A stretch of 64,000 nt of DNA from Niabella beijingensis (GCF_020034665.1 NZ_JAIQDI010000002.1:1674001-1738000); one strand, 5' to 3'; positions 8,776-17,879 are shown, counted from the stretch's first letter. The notes: generated by a model from the letters alone, not told the origin. Made by a program: numbers and translations.

Positions 8776-11538
8776 ATGAAAAAAAGATTGCTTGCATTGC
8801 TTATTTTATTAGGGGCCGCTCCGGCGGCCGTAAACGCACAGCGCCAGACGGTCAGCGGTGTGGTCACCAATGCCGAAACAAAACAGCCACTGCCCGCCAT
8901 TTCCGTATCCGTAAAAGGGGCAGGGTCCGGTACGTATACGGATGACCGGGGCAGATTTCATTTAACTGCTAAAATGAATTTTCCGCTGACGCTTGTTTTT
9001 TCTTCCACGGGCTATGAAACAAAGGAACAAACGGTTGGTGCGCCCGGTGCGCTGGAAGTGGCGTTAAATCCGGTATCCACGCTGGGGGAGGAAGTGGTGG
9101 TCAATGCCAGTCGCATGGTACAGCGTAAACTTACGGCCCCGGTTACCATCGAACAACTCAGCCGGCGCGACATACAGCAATCGCCGCAGCTCAATTATAT
9201 CGATGCCTTGCAGGGATTACGCGGAGTGGATGTAACCGTGTCTAGTATGGGTTTTACCAGCATTACCACCCGGGGTTTCAATACCAGCGGCAATACCAAT
9301 TTTACACAGATCGTAGACGGAATGGACAACCAGGCGCCGGGGCTCAACTTCCCCCTGGGGTCGGTGATCAGTCCCACGCAGCTGGACGTGGATAATATTG
9401 AATTGCTCACCGGCGCTTCATCGGCGTTGTATGGCTCACGCGGACTGAATGGTACCATGATCACCACCAGCAAGAACCCTTTTAAAGACCAGGGCTTTAG
9501 TTTTCTCATCACACAGGGCGTCAATCATATCAACGGGAAAAAATACGGCGACCCGGTAAAGGCTTCACCGTATTACGACTGGAGCATGCGCTGGGCGCAG
9601 AAACTGGGAGAACGCTTTGCCTATAAGCTGAATGTACAATACACCCAGGGCAATGATTGGGTAGCCACCGATTCCACCAATAAGAACGGACCGGGGTCGC
9701 GCTATACCGATCCGAATTATAACGGCGTGAATTATTACGGTGGGGCAACCTCCGTGGACCTGGTGCCGTTTATGCAGGGCGCGCTGGCCGCAGATCCTTC
9801 ACTGGCGCCGCTGATAGAACCCTTTCTGGCAGAACATCCTTCGTACTATGTGGCCCGTACCGGTTACCCTGAATATGGCTATCTGAATAACAAAGCCTAT
9901 ATGTTCAAAAGCAATGCGGAGCTGCGGTACAAACTAACCCCCGGCATGGAGCTGATCGGATCCGGTACTTTCGGCACCGGGAATATCGTATATACCAATG
10001 ATACCCGGTACCAGATCCGCGGGTTTAAGGTAGGGCAGTACCGGTTGGAACTGCGGGCCAACAACTGGTTTGTAAGGACATATACCACTATGGAAAATTC
10101 CGGTCGCACCTTACTGGCAGGCCCTACGGCGCAGTATCTCAATGAGGCCTGGAAGCCCAGCTACAATGAAAGTACCGGTGACGGCTGGTACCCGCAGTAT
10201 ACCATGGCGTTGCTTACCGCACTGGCCGGAGGATCCAGCCTGGAAGCGGCCAATTTAACGGCAAGAGGCTTTGCGGATCAGGGTATGCCCTTGCAAGGCA
10301 GTGTGTATTTCAACCGCTTAAAAGACAGTATTGCCAACCGGCCGATCTCTGAGGGTGGGACCCTGTTCCTGGACCGTTCCAAATTGTATAACGCAGAAGC
10401 GCAGTATAATTTTTCCGACATGGTCAAATTCATGAACCTGATCGCAGGTGTCAACTACCGCCTGTACCGGTTGAACAGTAAGAATACCCTGTTCCCGGAC
10501 AATGACAAGCCCATCAATGTAAACGAATGGAGCGCTTACCTCCAGGCCTCCAAAAAAGTGATCCGGGAGAAGCTCAACCTCAGCGCTTCCTTCCGCTGGG
10601 ATAAGAATTCATTGTTCACGGATCCAAAGATCACTTCCCGTCTGTCTTCTGTATTTGAAGCCGATCACAATAACTACATCCGCTTTTCCTACCAGAATGC
10701 CTATAGTTATCCCAGCAATATACAGGCTTTGCAAAATACATTGAACGGGTACAACAGCTATTCTTCAGGTGGCTCCAGTTACCTGCTGAACGGCGTGTAT
10801 CATTTTGACCAGTACCCACCTTATACATTGGAAAGCGTGCGGCAGTACCAGAACAGCAATGATCCATCGGTATTAAAAAAGTTTTCCTATGAGGGGATTA
10901 AACCGCAATCGGTAAATGCCTTTGAACTGGGTTATGCCACGGTGATCAATAAATTTATTTTAATTGATGTGCTCGGCTATTATGCCACCTGGAAGAATTT
11001 TATCGGCTATGCCAATGTGGCTAACACACCGGGCACGGATGACGTTACCGCATTTAAGGATCAGAATAAGTATACGGTTTATAACATCGCCTTTAACGGG
11101 GCAAAGGGCGTGGAAACCTATGGTTATGCCGCCAGCATCAGTATCGACTTCCTGCGTAGCTTCCGTTTTAAAGCCAACTATTTCTCCGACCATATCAATA
11201 ATAAGAACAATACGCAGGTCAATAATTTTAATGCGCCTAATTATCATATTAACTTTGATCTGGGCAATTCCGGGTTCGGGTATAACAAGGTATGGTCGTT
11301 CAACACCACATTGCGTTACAAACCGGGTTATTTTTATGTGGTGAACGGCGGCGGGGGTGAAGGTACCGTTCCTTCATCGGCCGTTATTGATGCCCAGATC
11401 AGCTATAAGCTATTGAAGGCGCACTCCGGCATCCGGTTAGGCGGCACGAATATTACTAATAAATACTATTCCACGGGTATTGCCAATCCCATGATCGGTG
11501 CTACCTATTATGTATCCTTTGCATACAATATTTTTTAA
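8776..11538 (+). CDS. TonB-dependent outer membrane receptor
   Basis: 920 residues. A signal peptide (MKKRLLALLILLGAAPAAVNAQ) is followed by a CarboxypepD-regulatory-like domain (TVSGVVTNAETKQPLPAISV..., about 25-105), a plug domain (about 120-230) and a beta barrel ending in aromatic residues (YYVSFAYNIF). It imports a ligand across the outer membrane using TonB energy. No SusD partner follows, so it is not a classical SusC; the next genes are the beta-helix lipoprotein (2 bases later) and the di-heme cytochrome. The start at 8776 follows a purine-rich leader and fits the signal peptide; the upstream in-frame TTG at 8698 is not used here. Confidence 0.9.
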   Translation: MKKRLLALLILLGAAPAAVNAQRQTVSGVVTNAETKQPLPAISVSVKGAGSGTYTDDRGRFHLTAKMNFPLTLVFSSTGYETKEQTVGAPGALEVALNPVSTLGEEVVVNASRMVQRKLTAPVTIEQLSRRDIQQSPQLNYIDALQGLRGVDVTVSSMGFTSITTRGFNTSGNTNFTQIVDGMDNQAPGLNFPLGSVISPTQLDVDNIELLTGASSALYGSRGLNGTMITTSKNPFKDQGFSFLITQGVNHINGKKYGDPVKASPYYDWSMRWAQKLGERFAYKLNVQYTQGNDWVATDSTNKNGPGSRYTDPNYNGVNYYGGATSVDLVPFMQGALAADPSLAPLIEPFLAEHPSYYVARTGYPEYGYLNNKAYMFKSNAELRYKLTPGMELIGSGTFGTGNIVYTNDTRYQIRGFKVGQYRLELRANNWFVRTYTTMENSGRTLLAGPTAQYLNEAWKPSYNESTGDGWYPQYTMALLTALAGGSSLEAANLTARGFADQGMPLQGSVYFNRLKDSIANRPISEGGTLFLDRSKLYNAEAQYNFSDMVKFMNLIAGVNYRLYRLNSKNTLFPDNDKPINVNEWSAYLQASKKVIREKLNLSASFRWDKNSLFTDPKITSRLSSVFEADHNNYIRFSYQNAYSYPSNIQALQNTLNGYNSYSSGGSSYLLNGVYHFDQYPPYTLESVRQYQNSNDPSVLKKFSYEGIKPQSVNAFELGYATVINKFILIDVLGYYATWKNFIGYANVANTPGTDDVTAFKDQNKYTVYNIAFNGAKGVETYGYAASISIDFLRSFRFKANYFSDHINNKNNTQVNNFNAPNYHINFDLGNSGFGYNKVWSFNTTLRYKPGYFYVVNGGGGEGTVPSSAVIDAQISYKLLKAHSGIRLGGTNITNKYYSTGIANPMIGATYYVSFAYNIF

Positions 11539-11540
11539 CC

Positions 11541-12833
11541 ATGAATACTGAAACAATGAGCTACAAACAATCTTTCTTAATCCTCCTGGAATTGGGGCTG
11601 CTGCTCTTTACTTCCTGTCAGACAGGTACCGGTGAAAAGTCAGTATACAAAAATGCCCTCAGTTTTGGCCCGGGTGATGAGGCGAAGATCGTCGAAACTT
11701 TTTTAATGGTCAAAGACAGCACGGATGTACTGCTAAAGGCAGGGGTGTATCATTTCGACAATCTCAGCCTGGCCAATGTAAAGCACATCCGCATCCGGGG
11801 TGAAGGACCGGAAAAGACCATCCTGGATTTTTCTTCCCAGAAAACAGGAGGGGAGGGCATCCGGGTTACGGCCCTTACCGGGTTTACCATTGATAACATG
11901 ACCATACGCGATTCAAAAGGCGATCTTATCAAGATCAATAAGAGCCGGGACGTGGTCGTGACCAATCTGCATGCCGTTTGGAAAACGGCCGATTCTACCA
12001 GCGGCGGCTATGCCATTTATCCTGTGCTCTGTAAAAATGTGCTGGTAGAGAACTGTTATGTGGAAGGTTCTTCCGATGCGGGGATCTATGTAGGACAGTC
12101 GGACTCCGCCATCATCCGCAAGAACAAAGGAGCGAAGAATGTAGCCGGTTGCGAAGTGGAGAATACCACCCATGCAGAAGTGTACGACAATGAGTTTTAT
12201 AACAATACTGCCGGCTTCCTGGTGTTTGACCTGCCCGGGCTTTCGCAGCGGGGCGGTAAAGTGAAGGCCTATAACAATTATATCCATGATAATAATTTCA
12301 GGAACTTTGCCAAGGCAGGCAGCTTCGGCACCGCATGGGGGGTAGGCAATGCGCCTCCGGGCAGCGGCATCATCATCCTGGCCACTTCGGATGTGGAGCT
12401 GTACAACAACCGCATCATCAACAACAATACGTCCGGTATCATCCTGGCATCCGGCTTTGCGGTGGACGACAGCGCGGTGAACCGGATCAGTGACCAGTAT
12501 TTCCCCATTTCCTCCCATATAAAAATTCATGGAAATACATTTGAAATGGCTCCTGATTTTCCGGTTCCGGTACATGAGCACCGTATGGGACCCATGTTTG
12601 TAGCGGTGGAGCAGGCACTGCGGAAGGCCGATCCGAAAATAAAACGCATCCCGTTCATCTTTTACGACGGAGTGTCGTCGAATGTACTAAAGAATGGTAC
12701 AGCCGTCAATCCGGATTCATTGTGTATCCGGCAAAGCGGGGACAATGTGTTTGTGAACGGTGATTTTCTGAACATGGCCAACCCGGCCAGCTGGAAGCCG
12801 AATACGGATGTGGCACCTTTTGTTTGCAAATAG
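11541..12833 (+). CDS. Parallel beta-helix repeat lipoprotein (TIGR03805-like)
   Basis: 430 residues. An N-terminal lipoprotein signal (LLLFTSCQTG) is followed by right-handed parallel beta-helix repeats, visible as recurring N/D-rich turns (GFTIDNMTIRDSKGDLIKINKSRDVVVTNL, VLVENCYVEGSSDAGIYVGQSDSAIIRKNK, AEVYDNEFYNN). The length, the layout and the SO2930-type cytochrome gene right after it fit the family often paired with that cytochrome. Such folds often bind or cleave polysaccharides, but no lyase catalytic set was recognised. It starts 2 bases after the TonB receptor stop, clearly the same operon. A second ATG at 11556 could be the true start. Confidence 0.8.
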   Translation: MNTETMSYKQSFLILLELGLLLFTSCQTGTGEKSVYKNALSFGPGDEAKIVETFLMVKDSTDVLLKAGVYHFDNLSLANVKHIRIRGEGPEKTILDFSSQKTGGEGIRVTALTGFTIDNMTIRDSKGDLIKINKSRDVVVTNLHAVWKTADSTSGGYAIYPVLCKNVLVENCYVEGSSDAGIYVGQSDSAIIRKNKGAKNVAGCEVENTTHAEVYDNEFYNNTAGFLVFDLPGLSQRGGKVKAYNNYIHDNNFRNFAKAGSFGTAWGVGNAPPGSGIIILATSDVELYNNRIINNNTSGIILASGFAVDDSAVNRISDQYFPISSHIKIHGNTFEMAPDFPVPVHEHRMGPMFVAVEQALRKADPKIKRIPFIFYDGVSSNVLKNGTAVNPDSLCIRQSGDNVFVNGDFLNMANPASWKPNTDVAPFVCK

Positions 12834-12910
12834 TAGTACGGGCGTTGAAGTGTGCGACGCAACAGGCTCCCATAGTAGTACTGTTGCCGGGCCCATAAAA
12901 AGATCAAGAA

Positions 12911-13981
12911 ATGAAAAAGGTTTATCGGGTAAGTGCTTTTATCACGCTGTTGCTGGCAGCTGCAGCGGTTCTGCAGCAGGGCTGTAAGAATAAACAGGGG
13001 AGTAAGGAGCTCCCTGTGCAAACCGGGTTTGTGTTCCGGGAAAAACTGTCGGACTACGGGTTCTTTGCCGGGGAACTGAAGACGCTGCAACCCGCCGCCG
13101 GTGTTACCCATTATGAGATCATCACCCCCTTGTTCAGTGATTATACGGTTAAGGACCGGTTCATCGTACTGCCAAAAGGCAAGCCGTTGAAGTATACGGC
13201 CAACGGTGTGCTCGATTTTCCGGACGCCTCTATCATCATCAAAAACTTTGCGTATAAAAATAAAGCCGGCCGGAAGGTCATGATCGAGACCCGGTTGCTG
13301 GTAAAGGATCCGGCGGACGCGCAATGGAAGGTGATGGACTATTTATGGAACCAGGAGCAGACGGAAGCAGTGAAGCATATTACCGGCGCTGCACTGCCCA
13401 TCGCTTTTATTGATGATGCCGGTAATGAGATCCGCACCACCTACCTGGTGCCCAACCTGAATGACTGCAAGCGCTGTCATAATAATAACAATGAGCTGCA
13501 ACCGATCGGACCCAAAGCACGTAACCTTAACTTTATTGTAAAAGGACAAAAAGAGAACCAGCTGGCACATTGGGCCGCACAGGGGATGTTGACGGGAATG
13601 CCTGTGGCGGACAGTATCGGACAACTGCCGGATTGGACGGATGCCCAGCGTTATACCTTGGATCAGCGGGCGCGGGCTTACCTGGAGATGAACTGTGCGC
13701 ATTGCCACCGTGCTACCGGCGATGCTTCCAATACCGGGTTGTTCCTCGATTATGATGAAAAAGATCCTTACCATGTCGGCGTCATGAAGGAACCCGTATC
13801 AGCAGGAGGTGGGGCCGGCGGCCTGAATTATGATATTGTTCCCAGTGATCCGGCGCATTCCATATTTGTATACCGGATGAACAGTGCAGAGCCGAATATC
13901 GCCATGCCGGAGCTGGGCCGTTCCGTGATCCACAAAGAAGGCGTGGCGCTTATTACAGAATGGATCAAAAAAATGAAATAG
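12911..13981 (+). CDS. SO2930-family di-heme c-type cytochrome
   Basis: 356 residues with a lipoprotein signal (LQQGC25). Two heme c sites are visible: CKRCH at 186-190 and CAHCH at 262-266, with candidate distal Met residues after them (NIAMPELG near the C terminus). The first domain (residues 40-180) is a conserved region without heme, as in the SO2930 family. It should accept or donate electrons in the periplasm or at the outer membrane. It follows the beta-helix gene and the TonB receptor; together they suggest an exported oxidative process feeding electrons to the respiratory chain. Substrate unknown. Confidence 0.85.
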   Translation: MKKVYRVSAFITLLLAAAAVLQQGCKNKQGSKELPVQTGFVFREKLSDYGFFAGELKTLQPAAGVTHYEIITPLFSDYTVKDRFIVLPKGKPLKYTANGVLDFPDASIIIKNFAYKNKAGRKVMIETRLLVKDPADAQWKVMDYLWNQEQTEAVKHITGAALPIAFIDDAGNEIRTTYLVPNLNDCKRCHNNNNELQPIGPKARNLNFIVKGQKENQLAHWAAQGMLTGMPVADSIGQLPDWTDAQRYTLDQRARAYLEMNCAHCHRATGDASNTGLFLDYDEKDPYHVGVMKEPVSAGGGAGGLNYDIVPSDPAHSIFVYRMNSAEPNIAMPELGRSVIHKEGVALITEWIKKMK

Positions 13982-14047
13982 TGTGTCTGATCAGGCCGGC
14001 TGACAGGTGTTCACCACCTTTCCTTTTCCATAGTAAGTGGCTTTAAA

Positions 14048-14142
14048 CCCTTTGTGTTTCTTTGTGGTTCTGTGTTTTTGTGGCGAATGAACACAGAACC
14101 ACAAAGTCTCGAAGGCTCAAAGGAACACAAAGGTTTTTTTAT
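14048..14142. repeat. Intergenic inverted repeat, copy 1
   Basis: The left arm (14048-14083) and right arm (14091-14133) are complementary over CTTTGTGGTTCTGTG/CACAGAACCACAAAG and CCTTTGTGTT/AACACAAAGG. The right arm carries an extra 16 bases (TCTCGAAGGCTCAAAG) and ends in a T run, so as RNA it would form a long hairpin. Similar CTTTGTG-type repeats are, in my recollection, common between genes of Bacteroidota. Confidence 0.75.
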
Positions 14143-14323
14143 TGTTGCTTTGAGAACCCCTTGCTTCAGTGACGCTGCGGCAAACGGGGTAAGGCTGCTC
14201 AGGGATTGTGCAGATTTGCACGAGAGGTCTTGGCACCGGTACTTCATATACCAGTCTGTGATCAGCCGTGTTATCTGTGAGAGCAGGCCTTGTGGCTTTG
14301 TATATTCTTTGCGGCGGACGAAC

Positions 14324-14372
14324 GCGGAACCACGAAGTCTCGAAGGCTCAAAGGAACACGAAGGTTTTTTAT
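14324..14372. repeat. Direct copy of the 14.1-kb repeat arm, copy 2
   Basis: About 45 bases nearly identical to 14097-14142, differing by A/G swaps that keep the same pattern (AACCACRAAGTCTCGAAGGC, then a CAAAGGAACAC segment and a T run). Confidence 0.75.
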
Positions 14373-14413
14373 AAGCTTTGTGCAGGTTTGTGTCTTTACG
14401 CTCATGCCGCCAG

Positions 14414-14505
14414 CGAACCCGAAGTCACGAAAGCCACGGGAAACAAGAAGCTCTTTATTCTCTTTGTGCGGCTTTGTGTCTTTCTGTCTTTGTGGCAGAA
14501 GGATA
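14414..14505. repeat. Degenerate third copy of the 14.1-kb repeat
   Basis: It contains GAAGTCACGAAAGCCACGGG then CTTTGTGCGGCTTTGTGTCT and CTTTGTGGC, the same word set as copies 1 and 2 in degenerate form. Open frames that run across 14054-14544 are repeat, not gene. Confidence 0.55.
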
Positions 14506-14544
14506 ACAAAAAATGTTTATCTTCCGTCACTAAACCTCAACCAC

Positions 14545-15006
14545 ATGAAATTAAAAATAATGATTGCCCTGGGCGGTGTTTTGGTAATGTCCTGTACCCA
14601 GCAACAGCAGGAAGAAAAAATTGCGAAACCCAAACTATCATTGGCCGGTACCTGGAAGCTTTTAACCGGAACACTTATTGAAAACGGCGACACCACGATT
14701 ACCGACTATACGAAAGACCGGTCCTTTATCAAGATCATTAACGACAGCCATTTTGCATTTTTGCATCACGGTCTGAACAGCTGGAAGGACTCCGCTGTTT
14801 TTTCTGCAGGGGGCGGCACTTATATATTGAAAGATAGTACCTATACAGAACACCTCGAATATTGCAATGCCCGTAACTGGGAAGGCAATGATTTTAGTTT
14901 TACGATATCTGTTAGAAACGATACGCTGATACAGCAGGGGGTTGAAAAAATTGAAGGCAGCAATGTTAGTCGCTACAATATTGAAAGATACGTGCGCGAA
15001 AGATAA
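14545..15006 (+). CDS. Lipocalin-like lipoprotein
   Basis: 153 residues with a short lipoprotein signal (MKLKIMIALGGVLVMSCTQQ, lipobox VMSC). The body begins LAGTWKLLTG, the GxW signature of lipocalin-like domains, followed by alternating beta strands (DRSFIKIINDSHFAFLHH, GGGTYILKDSTYTEHLEY, FSFTISVRNDTLIQQG), as in Bacteroidota lipocalin-like proteins of unknown ligand. Longer in-frame versions starting at 14290 would include the intergenic repeats and are rejected; the signal peptide decides the start at 14545. No operon partner is obvious; the next gene is convergent. Confidence 0.8.
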   Translation: MKLKIMIALGGVLVMSCTQQQQEEKIAKPKLSLAGTWKLLTGTLIENGDTTITDYTKDRSFIKIINDSHFAFLHHGLNSWKDSAVFSAGGGTYILKDSTYTEHLEYCNARNWEGNDFSFTISVRNDTLIQQGVEKIEGSNVSRYNIERYVRER

Positions 15007-15027
15007 GAGATATTGCTTTTATTTCTT

Positions 15028-16350
15028 TTAAACAGCTGTCGAAGCCCGGAAGCGATGGGTTTGCCGTCGATAATGGCGGATCAATATCAGGAACATTACT
15101 ATATCAAATGCCGCATAAGCATATTGAGAGCGGGAGACGCCCACACCAAAAGGGAACCAAATACCCTGAATGTGAAGCGCTGATAATTCCTGTGCAAACA
15201 AGCCGGTTGAAATCAGCAGTGTGGCCAATAAAACAAGCCATTTATCTTCTGTGTGCTGCCGGATACCGCGGTAGATTATATACAGCATCAATAAAAGAAA
15301 TAACAGGCGGATGATGTTAGAAAGTGTATTAAAAATAGAATGAGAAATTGATTCGGCCATCCAGGGCAGCCCCAGCAGCTGCGAGCACATATAAAGGAGC
15401 ATCAGCACGGCAATGATCCGCGGAATCCAAACAGATTCTTCCAGTTTGTGCCAGTTCCACCAGGCCATCAGCCAGCTGCCCAGCGTCAATGGTATCAGGA
15501 TCACCGGGGTAATAATGTCAAACGTATGAGCGCTTTCTACCTGGAACCAGTAGAAAACCGCCTGGTTGGCGCGCACCAGCGCCAGTAAGATCAACGCAAA
15601 TACAAACCACTGATACTGTTTCCCAGGCTTATAAAAAATGGAGATCAGCAGCGCCAATAACAGGAATATAGCAGGCAAGATCACTTCCGCTATATAGCCT
15701 TTGATGATCTGATCCCATTGGAATTGGTAGATGGCGGCAACGCTGCTTTTTTCACCCAGTACCGGAGCAATATGAATGCCGCCGGCGTCCGGAAGCTGGC
15801 TTAAGGTAGCCTTGCTCATCCAGACTCTGAAAGCGATCGTCACCGATTTTTTGTTCCGGATACTGTCCGGCAACAAAAACAGCCGGGGTTGTACACTGTA
15901 TGCCACAGGCTCCGGTTTTGAAAAATCGCCGGCATTACCAAGCAATGCTCCGTTAAGGAACAATTGATAGGCATCATCAACAGCAGGGGGGCAGGCTATG
16001 GCCAGCTGAGCTCCCTTTACCATATCTAATGAAATTTTTATGCGGTACCAGGCAAATCCGGAATAGTTGCCGTGCCCTTTAGTGGTCCATCCCGGTACAT
16101 AGCCCGAGAATCCTACATCGCCGTCATGCGCACCCGGCGGCGCAGAAAGATCCACAAGCGCCCAATCTGCGTCATCAAGATCCGGGTCGCTCCACTGGGG
16201 ATGATCACCGGTTTTAAATTTCCATGGTCCGTTACAGGTAACGGTGGAAGGATCATCATCAGATACGGCCGCGTTGGCGCCCGGAACGAAAAAGAGCGCC
16301 GCAGCCAATGGCAGCAGCAAAACAAGCTGTATTTTCATTTTGTGTTTCAT
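15028..16350 (-). CDS. Membrane protein with jelly-roll-like extracellular domain and seven TM helices
   Basis: 440 residues. A signal peptide (cleavage near GANAA) precedes an extracellular beta-sandwich region (about 25-200) that resembles the galactose-binding-like N domain of GH2 enzymes (DDADWALVDLSAP, FAWYRIKISL, YQLFLNGALLG). Residues about 210-425 form seven hydrophobic helices. This is the layout of 7TMR-DISM sensors, but the protein ends a few residues after the last helix (RHYRRQTHRF) with no kinase, cyclase or HTH output domain. It may signal through a partner or be a remnant. A perfect 18-bp palindrome lies 19 bases before the start. Confidence 0.7.
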   Translation of the reverse strand: MKHKMKIQLVLLLPLAAALFFVPGANAAVSDDDPSTVTCNGPWKFKTGDHPQWSDPDLDDADWALVDLSAPPGAHDGDVGFSGYVPGWTTKGHGNYSGFAWYRIKISLDMVKGAQLAIACPPAVDDAYQLFLNGALLGNAGDFSKPEPVAYSVQPRLFLLPDSIRNKKSVTIAFRVWMSKATLSQLPDAGGIHIAPVLGEKSSVAAIYQFQWDQIIKGYIAEVILPAIFLLLALLISIFYKPGKQYQWFVFALILLALVRANQAVFYWFQVESAHTFDIITPVILIPLTLGSWLMAWWNWHKLEESVWIPRIIAVLMLLYMCSQLLGLPWMAESISHSIFNTLSNIIRLLFLLLMLYIIYRGIRQHTEDKWLVLLATLLISTGLFAQELSALHIQGIWFPFGVGVSRSQYAYAAFDIVMFLILIRHYRRQTHRFRASTAV

Positions 16351-16368
16351 CAGATAATGCTTAGCCGG

Positions 16369-16386
16369 TTTATAACGCGTTATAAA
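16369..16386. promoter_or_regulatory. Perfect 18-bp palindrome upstream of the 7TM protein
   Basis: TTTATAACGCGTTATAAA is fully self-complementary and lies 19-36 bases upstream of the start of the minus-strand 7TM gene, where an operator is expected. No cognate regulator can be named. Confidence 0.5.
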
Positions 16387-17031
16387 TTTATAGAAACGTT
16401 TTTAAAAGCGCAGCCGGTTAACGTCGTGCTGAGCTTGTCGAAGCAGAATTCAATTATAAAGAGCAGTTTCGTCCGAACAAAGTTCGACCCGGACAGGCTT
16501 CGTCGGGGTCCGTCTGATTAGGGAATTGATGGCGCTGATGCCGGGGAGAGGAGCTTTGGGATAAGGAGGTGTATAGAATATAAAGTGATCGGGTTTTATT
16601 TACAGATCCTTTATCAAATTTATTATTTAACATAATATAAATTATAGGACAAAACGGGCCGCCGGAAATCGGCGCCTGATCCGTTTATCCTATAATTGAA
16701 CGTTATGTCTGCGGCTCCGCTTTAAGGCGGAGCCTTGCCCTGCGGGTAAATAGCCGTAATGGTATGCGCTCCATGGGTTGGTAAAAATTCCTGCGGTGCA
16801 AAAAAACATACGCAGGAGATTTTTACTGCACCCATGTTCACGCAGTCGTTATAGTGTCTTTAAAATTTTTGCCTTTTTTTTGCCCACGCTTCTTTTAAAA
16901 ACATGGCCGCTACGCTGGCCTGTAAAAAATGCAATGTGCGCCGCTTCGCTTTGCATTTGTTTGCATTTTTCCAGGCTGGCGCTGCGCGGGCATTGTTTAT
17001 TTGTTCTTTTGCCTTGATGCAAAAGGACGAA

Positions 17032-17049
17032 TCCCGAAAGCTTTCGGGA
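17032..17049. repeat. Perfect palindrome TCCCGAAAGCTTTCGGGA
   Basis: Eighteen bases, fully self-complementary, in the non-coding stretch before the accessory genes; related in its outer arms to the palindrome at 17187-17204. Confidence 0.7.
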
Positions 17050-17186
17050 CAAGGCCAAACGAATGCTCCGCCGTTTGGCCGGCCAGCGCACACGCACACC
17101 CGGCACGATAAGCAGCCTGCCGGCCTTATTTTAGGTGTAGCTTGAAGCGTCTGCCGCCTGCTTATTGGCGTACCGCTACTGCGCTG

Positions 17187-17204
17187 TCCCGATAACTATC
17201 GGGA
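17187..17204. repeat. Palindrome TCCCGATA-AC-TATCGGGA
   Basis: Perfect 8-bp arms with a 2-base centre. It shares the TCCCGA/TCGGGA ends with the palindrome 155 bases upstream, suggesting a dispersed palindromic repeat family. Confidence 0.65.
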
Positions 17205-17336
17205 TTCTTCGGGGAAATGCACGGTAGCGATAATTATACATGACGAAGAAAATAGGCGCTTTGCACTACCCTGATTTCCGTAGTAGCCATCCTTCTACTT
17301 AACATAATGTAGTCCTCTGCATCTTTTCAAGACTGG

Positions 17337-17729
17337 TTATAACTCGTTTACCGCATCCAGCGCATAATGGCTTAGCTCTTCAATTGCTCTGGTAAAAACT
17401 TTGATCTCCCATGTAGAAAAATGACGCAACGCTGCCGGCTGCTCATGGTTCAGAAATATATTGCCGGGCGTGGTAAATACCATGCTTGGGATGAGGTACA
17501 TTACAGGGTTCGTATTGCTCATATAGACGGTGAGCAATATCAACAGATCCGGGCGCGGTGTATAACCGAAGTCGCGCTGATTGATGCTGACGCTGCGGGC
17601 TTCACCCAGGTTAAGGGAACATAAAACAATTTCGCGCCTGTCGCCATTACCGGATAAAAAACTGATACGATCTGCCGGAACGCTTTCCGGTAAAGGATTA
17701 TAGCCAAACAGTGTTAGTTTATCCCTCAA
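17337..17729 (-). pseudogene. Hypothetical protein, probably lacking its N terminus
   Basis: The reading frame of 130 residues has no ATG near its beginning: it opens directly after an in-frame stop and could start only at a TTG, and the first internal Met is at residue 69. The body has a well-formed alpha/beta pattern (RREIVLCSLN, PDLLILLTVYMSN, PVMYLIPSMVF, EIKVFTRAIEELSHYAL). The PDLLI...YLIPS...W layout recalls nuclease-like domains such as DUF4365, but this is only an impression. Probably a remnant of a longer gene at the edge of the accessory region. Confidence 0.5.
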
Positions 17730-17879
17730 CGCTATTTGCCGCTAAGGTTTATGCTGGGAAAATTTATGTACGCGCCCCATCGCCTCGGGAATCCTTTGCT
17801 GCAAATGGTGAGCCGCCGTGTAGGGTTTATTTTCTTTGGGTGTTTGGGTGTTGTTGTCATAGGAAACTGATTTTTTTTG

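Larger units (their letters stand above)
16351..17336. other. Long non-coding stretch with repeat fragments
   Basis: About 1 kb with no supportable gene. It holds the 18-bp palindrome near its left end, a GTCGTGCTGAGCTTGTCGAA word (16422-16441), an alternating GCTACGC/GCTTCGC-rich tract (16900-17000) and the two TCCCGA...TCGGGA palindromes. Several short overlapping frames at 16778-17145 lack any domain pattern. It forms the left edge of the accessory region. Confidence 0.6.

Noticed and set aside
14054-14681. Several long plus-strand frames upstream of the lipocalin-like gene
   Set aside because: They run through the 14.1-14.5 kb repeat field; their translations are made of repeat words and the true lipoprotein signal starts at 14545.
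16422-16510. GTTCGA-containing stretch as a tRNA T-arm
   Set aside because: No acceptor stem, anticodon arm or correct spacing; the words form an imperfect GTCCGAAC...GTTCGAC palindrome instead.
16778-17145. Overlapping short frames on both strands in the non-coding stretch
   Set aside because: No domain pattern, no start signals, and the sequence is rich in GCTACGC/GCTTCGC words and palindromes; looks like intergenic repeat material.
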